A DNA stretch of 64,000 bases from Campylobacter sp. LR291e (lineage in GTDB: Bacteria > Campylobacterota > Campylobacteria > Campylobacterales > Campylobacteraceae). A program made the position numbers and the translations under genes. This document shows positions 44,388 through 55,264 of this stretch, piece by piece (within the stretch, counting starts at the first letter, position 1; each line of letters opens with the position of its first letter). The notes below the pieces were generated by a model. That model did no database searches and was not told the DNA's origin. It worked only from the letters and a program-made list of their open reading frames with translations. The DNA is taken from the NCBI RefSeq assembly GCF_008633915.1, contig NZ_VJNV01000026.1, positions 62,001 to 126,000 on the forward strand, written 5' to 3'.

Positions 44388-46202
44388 ATGACTAAAAAAC
44401 GAGCATGGACCATATTTAGAATTATAGTACCAACAATTTTATCTTTGTTTTTACTTACAATTTTACTAGAACATACTTCATTCTTAACGCTTTTTACCGG
44501 AATTTGTATATTTTTATTTGCAATGACTCTTTTACAAGAAAGCTTTAAAATATTATCTGGTGGAATTTTAGACCAGTTTTTAGACAAGGTAGCAAATACG
44601 AATTTTAAATCTTTCATTTTTGCCTTTGTGCTAACTACCTTTGTGCAATCTAGTGGTCTTGTTTCAGTTATTGCCATTTCTTTTTTAAGTGCTAGTTTGA
44701 TTACTCTAAGTTCTGGCGTGGCAATGATTTATGGGGTGAATTTATCCACAGCTCTTAGTGCTTGGATTATGAGTTTTTTCGGTGTTAAATCTCAAATTTC
44801 ACTTTATGCAATGCCTTTAATAGTCTTTGGGGTCTTATTTTTCATAAATAAACACAAAAAAGTAAAGGGACTGGGCTTATTTTTATTATCACTTGGCTTT
44901 TTATTTTTAGGCATTTCTTATATGAAAGAAGGTTTTGAAAATTTCAAAGAAAGCATTGATATTTCTCAATTTCAAATGCAAGGCTTTTTAGGGCTTATAG
45001 TTTATGTCTTAATAGGCTTTTTTATCACGACCCTAACCCAATCATCTCACGCTACCCTAACCCTAGCAATAGTTGCCTTAAATGCTGGTGAAATTTCTTA
45101 TGAAAACTCAATAGCCATAGTAATAGGGGCAAATGTGGGAAGTACCATTATGACCGTTATTGGTTCCTTAAATTCAAATATTGAGGGTAAAAAACTTACT
45201 GCAACGCATGTATTTTTTAATATAGCTGTTGCACTTTTAGCCATTGTTTTCTTTAAATATTATCTTTGGATGACTGAAGTGGGGGCTGAACTTGTAGGCA
45301 TTGCAAGTGATGATTTAGTATTAAAACTTTCATTATTTGCTACTATTTTTAACATTATAGGCGTGGTTATTTTCTATCCTTTTATATCTCAAATGTGTAC
45401 CTTTTTAAATAAAATAATAAAGGTAAATCCTAGAAAATCACATATCGAACAACCAGTTTATCTTACTGAAAGTGCCTTAGAATTTAGCGATAGTGCCTTA
45501 GAGGTTTTATATCTTGAAAGTAAGCATTTGTTTAAAAATACTACAAATTTAGTATCAAGGGCAATTAGTTTAAATTCGGGTGATATTTACACAGAAGAAA
45601 ATGTTGATGAGTTAATATCTCGTAGGAATCGCCCTATTGAGATGAATTTTGACGAAGAATATCAAAACAAATTTAAAGGAATTTATTCTAATATCTTAGA
45701 ATTTGCAGTGGATGCAAGTGCTTTAAGTGATGATTCTGAAATAAGTGCTGAATTTATGGATTTAAGAAGGGCAAATTTATTTATGGCAACAGCTATAAAA
45801 TCAGCCCAAACCTTGCAAATAAATATTATAAAATATGCCTTTTCTACAAACGAGGTTATAAAAAATGAGTATGATGGGATTAGAAAAAATCTATTAAGGA
45901 CACTTAGATTAGCCCAAGCACTCATTGAAGCACAAGATAATGAAGGGGTTAAGGAGTTGATTGAAGAACTTAATTATAATGTTAAAAAATATGATTCTAT
46001 ATCATCAAGTTCTCTTGATTCTCACATTAGATATAATAGAATCACCGATACAATAGCAAGTTCTATTATGAATGATATGGCACTAGCAAAAAGTATAGCA
46101 AATGATTTAACGCATTCTAGTGAAATTTTAGTTTATCACATGAATGATAAATTAGGCGATTCATCTCAAAAATTAATAGATGAAGAAATACATAAAGATT
46201 AA
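44388..46202 (+). CDS. Na+/phosphate cotransporter with PhoU-like domain
   Basis: This 604-aa NptA/PNaS-family protein has about ten membrane helices (1-335) holding the two inverted QSS repeats typical of the family: FVQSSGLVSVIAISFLSA and TLTQSSHATLTLAIVAL. A cytoplasmic C-terminal PhoU-like helical region follows (about 380-600). It imports or exports phosphate, or another anion, with sodium. It has its own promoter and no operon partner except the beta-lyase 10 bp downstream. Confidence 0.9.
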   Translation: MTKKRAWTIFRIIVPTILSLFLLTILLEHTSFLTLFTGICIFLFAMTLLQESFKILSGGILDQFLDKVANTNFKSFIFAFVLTTFVQSSGLVSVIAISFLSASLITLSSGVAMIYGVNLSTALSAWIMSFFGVKSQISLYAMPLIVFGVLFFINKHKKVKGLGLFLLSLGFLFLGISYMKEGFENFKESIDISQFQMQGFLGLIVYVLIGFFITTLTQSSHATLTLAIVALNAGEISYENSIAIVIGANVGSTIMTVIGSLNSNIEGKKLTATHVFFNIAVALLAIVFFKYYLWMTEVGAELVGIASDDLVLKLSLFATIFNIIGVVIFYPFISQMCTFLNKIIKVNPRKSHIEQPVYLTESALEFSDSALEVLYLESKHLFKNTTNLVSRAISLNSGDIYTEENVDELISRRNRPIEMNFDEEYQNKFKGIYSNILEFAVDASALSDDSEISAEFMDLRRANLFMATAIKSAQTLQINIIKYAFSTNEVIKNEYDGIRKNLLRTLRLAQALIEAQDNEGVKELIEELNYNVKKYDSISSSSLDSHIRYNRITDTIASSIMNDMALAKSIANDLTHSSEILVYHMNDKLGDSSQKLIDEEIHKD

Positions 46203-46211
46203 GGGTTTAAA

Positions 46212-47387
46212 ATGAGTGATTTTGATTTTTCTAAGCTTACAAATAGGCTTAATACAAATTCTTTAAAATTCAATGTCTTAGATAACGAACTTCCTATGTG
46301 GGTTGCAGATATGGACTTTGAAAGTGCACCAGAAGTTGTAAAGACAATAGTAGATTGTGCAAAAAGTGGGCTTTATGGCTATAAAATCGTAAATGATGAA
46401 TTTTATCAAAGCATTATAGATTGGTGGAAAAAAAGGCATAATTTAGAATTAAAAAAAGAATATATTTGTTTTGTTTATGGAGTTGTTCCTGCTATTTGTT
46501 CAATTATTAAAGCATTTAGTAAGAAAAATGATTTTATTTTAGTACAAAGCCCAGTTTATGGGACCTTTTATAAGTGTATTAAGGCTAATAATAGAAAGGT
46601 GCTTGAAAATCCACTAATTTATAAAAATAATGCTTACAAGATAGATTTTAAAGATCTTGAAAAAAAACTAAAACACTCAAAAACTAAAATAATGATACTT
46701 TGTAACCCTCACAATCCAATAGGTAAAATTTGGCAAAGACAGGATTTAGAAAAAATCGCTACACTTTGTAAAAAATATAAGGTTTTAGTGATAAGTGATG
46801 AAATTCATTGTGATATAACTCAAGATAGTTATACTCCCTTTGCTAGTATAGATAATCATAACTCAATTACTCTAATCTCGCCTAGCAAGGCCTTTAATCT
46901 AGCAAGTATACATAGTGCAAGTGCCTTTGCTGCAAATCCACATTTAAAAAGAAAGATATATATTGCCTTTAATGCCGATAAAATCGCTGATATTGGTGCT
47001 TTTAGCGTTGAGGCTAGTATTTGTGCTTATAAGCAAGAAGAATGGCTAAATGCCTTAAATGAAGTGATTGCTAAAAATAAAAACTATGCTAAAATTTATA
47101 TAAAAATGCACACTCCGTTAAAGGTAGTACCTTCAAATGCTACTTATTTACTATGGGTTGATTGTTCAGCAATTTGCAAGGATACTACGAATTTTGCCAC
47201 GTTTTTAAGAGAAAAAACAGGTCTTTTTATATCAAAGGGTATTGATTTTGGTAAAAATGGAAAAAGCTTTATACGCATAAATATAGCCACTCAAAAAGAA
47301 AGATTACAAGATGGCTTAAAAAGGCTTGTAAGAGGGGTTGAGTTGTATTGTAATGAAAATAATATCAATATCAAAGAACTTAACTAA
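46212..47387 (+). CDS. PatB/MalY-type PLP-dependent C-S beta-lyase
   Basis: This 391-aa fold type I PLP enzyme has LPMWVADMDFESAPEV at the N-terminus, CNPHNPIGKIW (substrate/PLP), ISDEIHCDIT (the Asp binding the pyridine nitrogen) and the Schiff-base lysine in SPSKAFNLASIHSA. It cleaves cystathionine or cysteine to a thiol, pyruvate and ammonia. The stop overlaps the convergent copA stop by 4 bp. Confidence 0.92.
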   Translation: MSDFDFSKLTNRLNTNSLKFNVLDNELPMWVADMDFESAPEVVKTIVDCAKSGLYGYKIVNDEFYQSIIDWWKKRHNLELKKEYICFVYGVVPAICSIIKAFSKKNDFILVQSPVYGTFYKCIKANNRKVLENPLIYKNNAYKIDFKDLEKKLKHSKTKIMILCNPHNPIGKIWQRQDLEKIATLCKKYKVLVISDEIHCDITQDSYTPFASIDNHNSITLISPSKAFNLASIHSASAFAANPHLKRKIYIAFNADKIADIGAFSVEASICAYKQEEWLNALNEVIAKNKNYAKIYIKMHTPLKVVPSNATYLLWVDCSAICKDTTNFATFLREKTGLFISKGIDFGKNGKSFIRINIATQKERLQDGLKRLVRGVELYCNENNINIKELN

Positions 47388-49510
47388 AATTTTAAAGCCT
47401 TTAATCTAAGCGAATTTAATACAACAGTTATTGAACTACAACACATAGCAAGGGCAGCAATATGAGGGCTTAGCGTAATAAAAGGCAAAGCCCCTGCTGC
47501 TATAGGTATACAACAAGTATTATAAATAAAGGCCCAGAAAAGATTTTCTTTAATGATAGTTTTTGTTTTATTTGCAAGTTTAAAAGCAAATATAACTAAT
47601 CTTAAATCATCTTTCATTAATATAAAATCACCTGATTTTTGAGCTAACTCACTTGCTTTTGCAAAACTCATACTAGCATTTGCACTACTTAAACAGGTCG
47701 CATCATTTATACCATCGCCTATAAATAAAACTTCTTTTTTGCATTTTTGTAAAAAATTTAGCTTATCATCAGGACTTAATTTTGAGTAAAATTCTTTAAT
47801 GCCAAGTTCCTTAGCAATCTTACTTACGCTTTTTTCATTATCTCCACTTAAAATAATGCTTGAAATTTTTTTATTATATAAATAAGAAATTAATTCTTTT
47901 GCCCCTTGTTTAATGGAATTTTCAAAACAAAGTCCACCAAGACAAAGCTTATTTTTTGCAAAATAAAGCTGGGTTGGTGCCCTTTCTTCAAATTCATTTA
48001 AAAAAGTTCTTGTTTTATCAATATTTATATAATTTTCTTGCAAAAAATCAGCATTCCCACTTATATAAATTTCGCCTTCTTCACTATATTTTATACCCTT
48101 TGCTAATAAAACCTCACTTTCTCCTAAAAGTTTATTTTCCTTAATACCTGCCTTTTTAACAATAGCCTTTGCAATAGGGTGAAAACTTTGGCTTTCAATT
48201 TGTGCTAATTTATTAAAATCTTCATCGCTTAAATTGTGCTTAAAAATATTTAAATCATTAGTGGTTAGGGTACCTGTTTTATCAAAAAGAACGAGTTTTA
48301 TACTGCTTAAAAGTTCTAGGGCTACTGGATTTTTAATGAGTATAAAATTGCGAGCACCTTTGCTAAAGGCTAAACTTAAAGCTATAGGCGTTGCAAGTCC
48401 TAACGCACAAGGACAAGATATTAAAAGCGTGGCACATGCATGAAGTAAGGCTAAGTTTAAATTTACCTTTATAAGCCAAAAAATAAAGACACAAAGGGCG
48501 ATTATTATAATGCTACCAACAAAATAAGCTGAAATTTTATCTACTAATTTTGTTAATGGCGTTTTAATACTACTAGCCTTAAAAACTAAGTCTTTTAGCC
48601 TTTCAAGCGTACTATCCATGGCCTTTTTACTAGCCCTAATGTGTAAATTTCCATTTATTAAAATACTACCAGCTTCGATTTTATCATTTTCTTTTTTTAA
48701 AACTGGCAAAAATTCCCCATTTAAAAAACTCATATCAATTTGTGCTTGACCCTTTAAAATAACGCCGTCAACGCACACACACTGACCTTCTTTTACTAAA
48801 ATTTCATCCCCTATATTGACAAAAGAACTTAAACTTTCTTTAAATTCATTGTTTTTATCAAGCACTAGAGTTTTATTTGCGTTTATTTTATTTAAGTTAT
48901 TTTGATAAGTACTTGCCCTTTGTTTAATGCTTTCTTCAATAACCTTACCTAAAAGAACAAAGCTAATAATCATAGCCCCGCCACTAAAATAAAGTTGAGA
49001 ATTTTCACCAAATAAGCCAAAATAAGCCATTAAAGAATACAAAAAAGCACTTAAACTTCCTAGTACTATCAAAGTATTCATATCTAAATTTTTATTTTTA
49101 ACACCTAAAAAAGCGTGTTTAAAAAAATCTTTTCCACAATAAAAAATCACAAACATACTTAAAATTCCCTGTATCAAAGCAGAAAATTCACCACTTACAA
49201 ACATTTCAAAATACATTATTAAAATGCTTAAAGTAAAACTTAAAAAAAGCTTGAATTTAAGCTTTTTCAGTTCTTTTTGCTTGAATTTATTAAGTCCAAA
49301 TTCATCTTCTAAAATTTCATAACCAAGGCTTATGATTTTATTTTTTATGGTATTAATAATATTTTCATCCCTTAGCAAAAAAACACCACTTGAATTTATA
49401 TAAGAAACACTGGCATTTTCAACACCATCAATCTTCTTACATACCTTTTCAATGCCGTTACTACAATTAGTACAAGTCATTTTGCCAATTTTAAGACGAA
49501 GTTCTTTCAT
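47384..49510 (-). CDS. copA: Copper-exporting P-type ATPase CopA
   Basis: This 708-aa P1B ATPase has an N-terminal heavy-metal domain with Cys13 and Cys16 (MTCTNCSNG), the membrane metal site CPC in LLISCPCALGLATP, the phosphorylation motif DKTGTLT, HP (SFHPIAKAI) and GDGINDA. In the actuator domain the usual Thr-Gly-Glu-Ser loop reads Asn-Gly-Glu-Phe (FLNGEFLPV), which keeps the essential Glu but is unusual. It exports Cu(I). The start meets the stop of the small metal-binding gene upstream. Confidence 0.93.
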   Translation of the reverse strand: MKELRLKIGKMTCTNCSNGIEKVCKKIDGVENASVSYINSSGVFLLRDENIINTIKNKIISLGYEILEDEFGLNKFKQKELKKLKFKLFLSFTLSILIMYFEMFVSGEFSALIQGILSMFVIFYCGKDFFKHAFLGVKNKNLDMNTLIVLGSLSAFLYSLMAYFGLFGENSQLYFSGGAMIISFVLLGKVIEESIKQRASTYQNNLNKINANKTLVLDKNNEFKESLSSFVNIGDEILVKEGQCVCVDGVILKGQAQIDMSFLNGEFLPVLKKENDKIEAGSILINGNLHIRASKKAMDSTLERLKDLVFKASSIKTPLTKLVDKISAYFVGSIIIIALCVFIFWLIKVNLNLALLHACATLLISCPCALGLATPIALSLAFSKGARNFILIKNPVALELLSSIKLVLFDKTGTLTTNDLNIFKHNLSDEDFNKLAQIESQSFHPIAKAIVKKAGIKENKLLGESEVLLAKGIKYSEEGEIYISGNADFLQENYINIDKTRTFLNEFEERAPTQLYFAKNKLCLGGLCFENSIKQGAKELISYLYNKKISSIILSGDNEKSVSKIAKELGIKEFYSKLSPDDKLNFLQKCKKEVLFIGDGINDATCLSSANASMSFAKASELAQKSGDFILMKDDLRLVIFAFKLANKTKTIIKENLFWAFIYNTCCIPIAAGALPFITLSPHIAALAMCCSSITVVLNSLRLKALKF

Positions 49511-49704
49511 TATAAACGCTCTAAAAGTTCAAATCCTAACTCTTTAATCTCTTTGCACAATTTTTCTATATCATTTTCGCTAATCTCAACATTTAAAATT
49601 TTATCTTCTAAATTTATATCAATCTTACCAAAATCATCTTCTAAGCTATTTTTGATAAGATTAACGCAGTTTTGGCAATTTACCTTTGCTACCTTAAATT
49701 TCAT
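49510..49704 (-). CDS. Small heavy-metal-associated protein (copper chaperone-like)
   Basis: This 64-aa ferredoxin-like HMA domain has the metal loop VNCQNCVNLI (Cys9, Cys12). Coupled to copA by one shared base and to the CDF gene by 11 bp, it likely hands Cu(I) to CopA, as CopZ does. Confidence 0.87.
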   Translation of the reverse strand: MKFKVAKVNCQNCVNLIKNSLEDDFGKIDINLEDKILNVEISENDIEKLCKEIKELGFELLERL

Positions 49705-50638
49705 TTTTACTCCTTAATGGTTGTATGGTGCAATGCCCTATTTCAAAGTCGTGTAAAAGCTCTCTTGAAAGTTCTTTTGCCAAAGTTTCAAACTCATCAA
49801 GGCTTTTAAGATGTACCCTTAAATACATAGTTGCAATAAGCATTTTATACGTAATTTGACTAATGTGTAAATCTAAAATTTCACTAACTTCTCTATGGCT
49901 TAAAATCTTTTTTTCAACCTCTTTTGTATTAATAGGAGAGGCCTCAAGCAAGACATTTACACTTTCTTTAAGTAAAATTATAGCCCATCTAAGCAATAAA
50001 AGCGATAAAATAAGTGCTAAAATTGTATCAATATAGACAAAATTTGTAAAATATACAATCACCCCACCTATACACACAAACAAAGAACCTAATAAATCGC
50101 TTAGCATGTGTAAAAAAGCCGATTTCATGTTTATATTTTTTAAATTGGCACCCCTTAGCATCATAAAGGCATTAATAGCATTTACCAAAAGGCCAATAAG
50201 TGCGATTATCATTAAGCTTTTTGCATCAATACTAACAGGATATAAAAGCTTAATAATAGCTTCATAAATGATATAAATTGCAGAAACTATAATGGTTAGT
50301 GAATTTATAAAGGCTACTAAAATTTCAAGGCGAAAATATCCAAAACTTTTTTCTTTATTATGCAATTTTTGTATGGCAAATATAGCTAAAAGGCTCATTG
50401 ACAGGGCAAAAACATCAGAAAACATATGCAAGGTATCACTAAGCAGGGCAAGTGAATTTAATAAAAGGGCATAAATAAATTGAACTATCATCATTGAAAA
50501 GGTCATAATTAATGATATTAATAAAATTTTTTTATCCATTTTTCTTGCGTCATGATTATGGTTATGTGTGTGAGTATGTTTGTATTCGTGCTTACAAGAA
50601 CTATCAATTAATGGTGTATGAAGTAAAATTTCTGGCAT
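49694..50638 (-). CDS. CDF-family divalent cation exporter
   Basis: This 314-aa cation diffusion facilitator begins with a His-rich loop (HEYKHTHTHNHNHD, residues 17-30), unusual at the very N-terminus and suited to binding Zn or Co. Six helices follow with the transport-site motifs LSDTLHMFSDVF and HMLSDLLGSLF, then a cytoplasmic C-terminal domain ending SREL...HCTIQP. It exports zinc-like ions by proton exchange. Operon with the HMA protein and copA makes a metal-export cluster. Confidence 0.92.
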   Translation of the reverse strand: MPEILLHTPLIDSSCKHEYKHTHTHNHNHDARKMDKKILLISLIMTFSMMIVQFIYALLLNSLALLSDTLHMFSDVFALSMSLLAIFAIQKLHNKEKSFGYFRLEILVAFINSLTIIVSAIYIIYEAIIKLLYPVSIDAKSLMIIALIGLLVNAINAFMMLRGANLKNINMKSAFLHMLSDLLGSLFVCIGGVIVYFTNFVYIDTILALILSLLLLRWAIILLKESVNVLLEASPINTKEVEKKILSHREVSEILDLHISQITYKMLIATMYLRVHLKSLDEFETLAKELSRELLHDFEIGHCTIQPLRSKNEI

Positions 50639-50686
50639 AAAATCTCCTTTTTTTAAGCCTTATAATACGCTTTATTAAATGAAAAG

Positions 50687-50998
50687 TTATAAATTTAAAA
50701 GCAATACAGAAATAATAATCAAACAAAGCCCTAAAAAGCCTATAATATCAAGCTTTTCTTTGAAAAATATAAAGCCACCTAAAAAAGTACCAATTATACC
50801 TATACAACCCCAGGTGCTATAAGCTATGCTTAAAGGCATGATTTTTATAGCAAAAAATAAGGCTATAAAGGCTAATACAGCTAATAAAATAGCGATAATT
50901 CCTATAAATTTATTTTCAAAGGCATTTGATTTTTTAAGCATTAAATTTGCAAATATATCAAGCAAGGCTGAAAGAATGATAATTAAAAAATAATTCAT
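50687..50998 (-). CDS. Small multidrug resistance (SMR) protein, subunit 2
   Basis: A 103-aa four-helix transporter with YSTWGCIGIIGTFLGG in the position of the SMR Trp/Gly-rich segment. Paired SMR genes of this kind act as antiparallel heterodimers. It overlaps its partner by 4 bp. No Glu in helix 1 (SALLDIFANLMLKK has Asp), which often occurs in one subunit of a pair. Confidence 0.88.
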   Translation of the reverse strand: MNYFLIIILSALLDIFANLMLKKSNAFENKFIGIIAILLAVLAFIALFFAIKIMPLSIAYSTWGCIGIIGTFLGGFIFFKEKLDIIGFLGLCLIIISVLLLNL

Positions 50999-51315
50999 GG
51001 TTTAAAAACCTTATAATTTATCATTAAAATTCCAATTATTGCAAGTATTACTCCTAAAATTTGAGTATTGCTTAATTTTTCATTAAAAATAAAAAAGGCT
51101 ATGCAAAGTACAAATATAGTTCCTATTAACTCCCACATAGCATAGGCTACGCCTACTGGAATTTTTTTTAACGAAAAGCACATTAAAACATAAGAAATGC
51201 TTATAAAAATAAAAGTAAGAGTAAGTGCAAAAAGCATATTTTCAAGCTTTAAAAAGGCTGTGCCTATACTTTCAAAAACAATGGCAAGAAAAAGCAGTAA
51301 AAAAGCTAACTTCAT
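50995..51315 (-). CDS. Small multidrug resistance (SMR) protein, subunit 1
   Basis: This 106-aa SMR protein has the essential helix-1 Glu in FLAIVFESIGTAFLKLE and the helix-3 motif AYAMWELIGTIFV. The neighbouring overlapping SMR gene is its partner. Together they export quaternary ammonium or guanidinium-like cations. The gene follows the ankyrin gene after 6 bp. Confidence 0.9.
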   Translation of the reverse strand: MKLAFLLLFLAIVFESIGTAFLKLENMLFALTLTFIFISISYVLMCFSLKKIPVGVAYAMWELIGTIFVLCIAFFIFNEKLSNTQILGVILAIIGILMINYKVFKP

Positions 51316-51321
51316 AAAATC

Positions 51322-52545
51322 TTATTCTAAAGTACCGCCATAATATAAATTATCAGTTGCTTTTAAACCCAAAGTTGAAAGATACTTTACATTTTCATCT
51401 TTTTTAGCAGCCAAGGCAAAGTCAAGGGCATTAAAGCCTAAATCATCAACCTCATTTAACAATGCCCTATTTTCAACCAAAAGTTTTAAAATTTCAACAT
51501 CACCATAAGCAGCAGCGTGCATTAAAACATTTTTTGAGGTATGTTCTAAGGCACAAAAGGTTATAAAATATGGAGCATTAGTATTATTTGTACTAAGGGC
51601 TAATTTTTCGTTATTGTTTATGTATTTTTGATTTACATTTGCCCCGTTTGCAATTAAAAGCCTTACAATGTCCTTTTGTCCAAATTCAATAGCATAAAAT
51701 AAGGGCGATTTTCCAAATACATTTGTAAAATTTACATTTGCACCCTCATCAATTAAAAATTTAACACTTTCATAATTTTCCAAGGCATAAAAAATAGCAC
51801 TTTCGTACCCTGCTTCAAGTTGTGCCCCCATTTGTAAAAGTAGTTCTATACTATCTTTTGAAACTCCTTTTAAAAGTGCAGTATGTAGACCAAGGGTTAA
51901 TTCTTCTCTTGTTGGGTTATTTTTATAAATATATTCTTGTAATTTCGTAAGATTATAATTTTTATCTACAAAGACCTTTGAAATAGGCGAAATATCCCTT
52001 ATAATCTTTGTTTCCCCAACTGCCCAGTTTAAAAATTCATTTAAAACATTATTTGCGTACAAGGTATTTTCATTTGCATTAAAGCTAAAATTTGTTTGAA
52101 AATATTGTTTTAATTTTTCAAAGGTTTTTTCGTATTCACTCCAAAACTGCGTATAAAGCCTATAATTTCCTATGGTTTGATAACCCCAATAGCGAAAATA
52201 AGTCTTTAATTTTTTATTTTTTTCTTCTGAAATTTTATTATTTAAGCTTCTAGGATTAAGGGCAAATTCTAAGAGTAAGCTATTAAAATGATTTAGCTTT
52301 GGCATGTAAGAAATGCCAGAACATGAACTATTGCTACCTCTAATATCATTTGCAAGTTTATAAAGTTTTTGAGTAAAAGCTTGATTTTTAAAAGAACTTT
52401 TACAACTTGCTATTATATTTTGTATATTTTGATTCGTATAATCTACATTTTTTAAATAAGTAGGATTTTTTTCAATGTATTCACAAGTGATATTTTGTGC
52501 TGTTAAATAACATACAAAGAAAAATAAAATAGTTAAAATTCTCAA
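51322..52545 (-). CDS. Exported ankyrin-repeat protein (407 aa)
   Basis: The N-terminal signal peptide (MRILTILFFFVCYLTAQ) is followed by a helical domain with several cysteines (about 18-200). Ankyrin repeats then run over about 205-400: LHTALLKGVSKDSIELLLQMGA, FYALENYESVKFLIDEGANVN, LFYAIEFGQKDIVRLLIANGANVN and DALDFALAAKKDENVKYLSTLG. It is presumably periplasmic and binds proteins. Some exported Campylobacter ankyrin proteins support heme enzymes such as catalase; no such neighbour is here. Confidence 0.88.
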   Translation of the reverse strand: MRILTILFFFVCYLTAQNITCEYIEKNPTYLKNVDYTNQNIQNIIASCKSSFKNQAFTQKLYKLANDIRGSNSSCSGISYMPKLNHFNSLLLEFALNPRSLNNKISEEKNKKLKTYFRYWGYQTIGNYRLYTQFWSEYEKTFEKLKQYFQTNFSFNANENTLYANNVLNEFLNWAVGETKIIRDISPISKVFVDKNYNLTKLQEYIYKNNPTREELTLGLHTALLKGVSKDSIELLLQMGAQLEAGYESAIFYALENYESVKFLIDEGANVNFTNVFGKSPLFYAIEFGQKDIVRLLIANGANVNQKYINNNEKLALSTNNTNAPYFITFCALEHTSKNVLMHAAAYGDVEILKLLVENRALLNEVDDLGFNALDFALAAKKDENVKYLSTLGLKATDNLYYGGTLE

Positions 52546-52616
52546 AGTAAAGCCTTAAAAATTTATTTGTTTTATTAAAACATTTTATAATTAAAGCTAA
52601 AATTACTTTAAAATAG

Positions 52617-52654
52617 CTTGAAATTTCAAGCCCAAAGGGACTTAAAATTTCAAG
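52617..52654 (-). terminator. Long hairpin downstream of acnB
   Basis: CTTGAAATTTCAAGCCC (52617-52633) pairs with GGGACTTAAAATTTCAAG (52637-52654) across a 3-base loop, with one bulge and one wobble. The left arm is itself the core of a perfect 16-bp palindrome (52616-52631). It is a probable terminator for acnB, and perhaps a 3' stability element. Confidence 0.7.
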
Positions 52655-52662
52655 TTTAAAAT

Positions 52663-55209
52663 CTAGCTTTCAAGTTTGAAATTCTTAATCTCGTTGAAAT
52701 TTAGATATCTGTAAATATTTGCCTTATGGGCATCGCTTAATTTATCGCTAACGATTTGTAGATATTCTTGTGGGGTTGGAATTTTTCCAAGCAAGGCACA
52801 AACAGCACCAAGTTCAGCACTGCCAAGATAAACTTGTGCACCCATTCCCATTCTATTATCAAAATTTCTAGTTGAAGTAGAAAATACCACAGCATTATCA
52901 TTAACCCTTGCTTGATTACCCATACATAAAGAACAACCAGGCACCTCAATCCTAGCACCAGCAGCCCCAAATATACTATAATAACCCTCGCTTGTAAGTT
53001 GGGCCTTATCCATTTTTGTAGGTGGTACTACCCACAGACGCGTATTTATCATGCCCTTATTTTTTAGAATTTCTCCTAAAGCCCTGTAATGTCCTATATT
53101 TGTCATACAAGAACCAACAAAAACCTCGTCAATCTTCTTAGGACGTTTACTATCATTTAAAATTTCACTTAATGTAGCCACATCATCAGGATCATTTGGA
53201 CAAGCTAAGATAGGTTCTTTTATATCATTTAAATTTATATCAAAAACATAAGCATATTTTGCATCTTTATCAGCCCTTAAAAGAGTAGGATTTTTTAGCC
53301 ATTCTCTCATTTTTTCAGCACGTCTTGCAAGGGTTGCTTTATTTTCATAGCCTGCAACAATCATAGCCTCAATTAATACTATATTTGATTTAATATACTC
53401 GCTAACGCTTTCTACGCTTAAATCAACGCTACAAGCTGCCGCACTTCTTTCAGCAGAGGCATCGCTTAATTCAAAGGCTTGTTCTACCTTTAAATTTGGC
53501 AGACCCTCAATCTCTAAAATTTTTCCAGCAAAGATATTTTTCTTATTTTTCTTTTCAACTGTTAATTGCCCTTCTTTTATAGCATAATAAGGAATAGCGT
53601 TTACCAAATCCCTTAATGTTATACCAGGTTGTAATTCTCCTTTAAAACGTACTAAAACGCTTTCTGGTACATTTAAAGGCATAGAACCAGTCACCGCTGC
53701 AAAGGCTACAAGGCCACTCCCTGCAGGAAAGGATATACCTATAGGAAATCTTGTATGAGAATCCCCACCTGTTCCAACAGTATCAGGCAATACAAAACGA
53801 TTTAACCAAGAGTGAATTACTCCATCACCCGGCTTTAAGCTTACCCCACCTCTACTTGTCATAAAGCTAGGTAAGGTTTTATGTAAATTTGAATCACTTA
53901 CCTTTGGATAAGCAGCTGTATGGCAAAAACTTTGCATAACAAAATCAGCATTAAAACCAAGGCTAGCTAGTTCTTTAATCTCATCCCTTGTCATAGGTCC
54001 TGTAGTATCTTGCGAACCAACTGTTAAGGTAAGTGGTTCTATATACATTCCAGCCCTAACTCCTTCAACTCCACAGGCACGACCAAGCATTTTTTGAGCT
54101 AAGGTATATCCTCCACTACTAGCTTTTGGTTGTTCAGGTTTAACAAAAATTTTTTCACTCTCTAACCCTAGAAATTCTCTAGCCTTAGCACAAAGTCCAC
54201 GGCCTATAATCAAAGGAATTCTACCTCCTGCCCTAACTTCATCTAAGATAGTATTTGGTGTAAGTTTAAATTCGCTTACTACTTCATTATTTTTTAAAAT
54301 TTTACCCTCATAAACTTTTAACTCAAATTCATCACCCATTTCAAGCTTGCTAACATCACAAATTATAGGCAAAGCCCCACTATCTTGTGCTGTGTTAAAA
54401 AATATAGGGGCTATTGTTGAACCCATAACTATACCGCCACTATGTTTATTTGGAACGCCGTTAATTTCTTTTCCTAAATGCCATTGAATTGAGTTTATAG
54501 CTGATTTTCTACTTGAACCAGTTCCTACGACATCGCCAACATAAACGATTTCTCGACCTAACTTTTTAAGCTCTTTTATCTTTTCTAAAGAACCACTTTG
54601 TCTAACCTTTAACATAGCATTAGCATGTAATGGAATATCACTTCTAGTAAAGGCATCACTTGCCGGGCTTAAATCATCAGTATTTGTTTCGCCAGGTACC
54701 TTAAATACTACGCATTTAATGCTTTCAGGTAATTTTTCTTTTTGAGTAAACCACTCAGCATTTGCCCAACTTTCAATAACTTCCTTTGCATAAGCATTAG
54801 TTTTACTAAGTTCAGCAATAGTATGAAAATTATCATGTACAAAAATTATATTTTTAAGAACATTTGCAGCTTTTTTTGCTGTATCATCTTGTTTTAAAGC
54901 ATCGATTAAAACCTTTACATTATAACCACCAAGCATGGTTTCAAGCATGGATAGGGCTTTATCTTTATCAATTGCTGGTGCATTTACTTTACCCTTTAAA
55001 ATAGAATCTAAAAATTCACATTTAACCAAGGCTGCATCATCAACGCCCGGATTTACTCTATTTTGTAAAAGACTTACTAATTCTTCATCTTTATTTGTTT
55101 TAAGCAATTCACAAAGTTCCTTTGTTTGTTCTGCATTTAATGGAAGTGGTGGTATGTTTTGGGTCGCCCTTTCTTCTACTAACTTGCTATATTCTTGCAT
55201 AAAAGACAT
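52663..55209 (-). CDS. acnB: Aconitate hydratase B
   Basis: This 848-aa AcnB has an N-terminal HEAT-like domain, then the swivel domain and the 4Fe-4S core. The iron-sulfur cysteines are in FCHTAAYPK-type segment, CMTNIGHYR and [34 protein letters not shown] and [12 protein letters not shown] are active-site landmarks. It interconverts citrate and isocitrate in the TCA cycle. Typical length; a strong hairpin lies downstream. Confidence 0.97.
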   Translation of the reverse strand: MSFMQEYSKLVEERATQNIPPLPLNAEQTKELCELLKTNKDEELVSLLQNRVNPGVDDAALVKCEFLDSILKGKVNAPAIDKDKALSMLETMLGGYNVKVLIDALKQDDTAKKAANVLKNIIFVHDNFHTIAELSKTNAYAKEVIESWANAEWFTQKEKLPESIKCVVFKVPGETNTDDLSPASDAFTRSDIPLHANAMLKVRQSGSLEKIKELKKLGREIVYVGDVVGTGSSRKSAINSIQWHLGKEINGVPNKHSGGIVMGSTIAPIFFNTAQDSGALPIICDVSKLEMGDEFELKVYEGKILKNNEVVSEFKLTPNTILDEVRAGGRIPLIIGRGLCAKAREFLGLESEKIFVKPEQPKASSGGYTLAQKMLGRACGVEGVRAGMYIEPLTLTVGSQDTTGPMTRDEIKELASLGFNADFVMQSFCHTAAYPKVSDSNLHKTLPSFMTSRGGVSLKPGDGVIHSWLNRFVLPDTVGTGGDSHTRFPIGISFPAGSGLVAFAAVTGSMPLNVPESVLVRFKGELQPGITLRDLVNAIPYYAIKEGQLTVEKKNKKNIFAGKILEIEGLPNLKVEQAFELSDASAERSAAACSVDLSVESVSEYIKSNIVLIEAMIVAGYENKATLARRAEKMREWLKNPTLLRADKDAKYAYVFDINLNDIKEPILACPNDPDDVATLSEILNDSKRPKKIDEVFVGSCMTNIGHYRALGEILKNKGMINTRLWVVPPTKMDKAQLTSEGYYSIFGAAGARIEVPGCSLCMGNQARVNDNAVVFSTSTRNFDNRMGMGAQVYLGSAELGAVCALLGKIPTPQEYLQIVSDKLSDAHKANIYRYLNFNEIKNFKLES

Positions 55210-55264
55210 TTATACTCCTTGTCAAAAAAATTTGTTATAATTTTAGCTACTTAAAGGATAAAAA

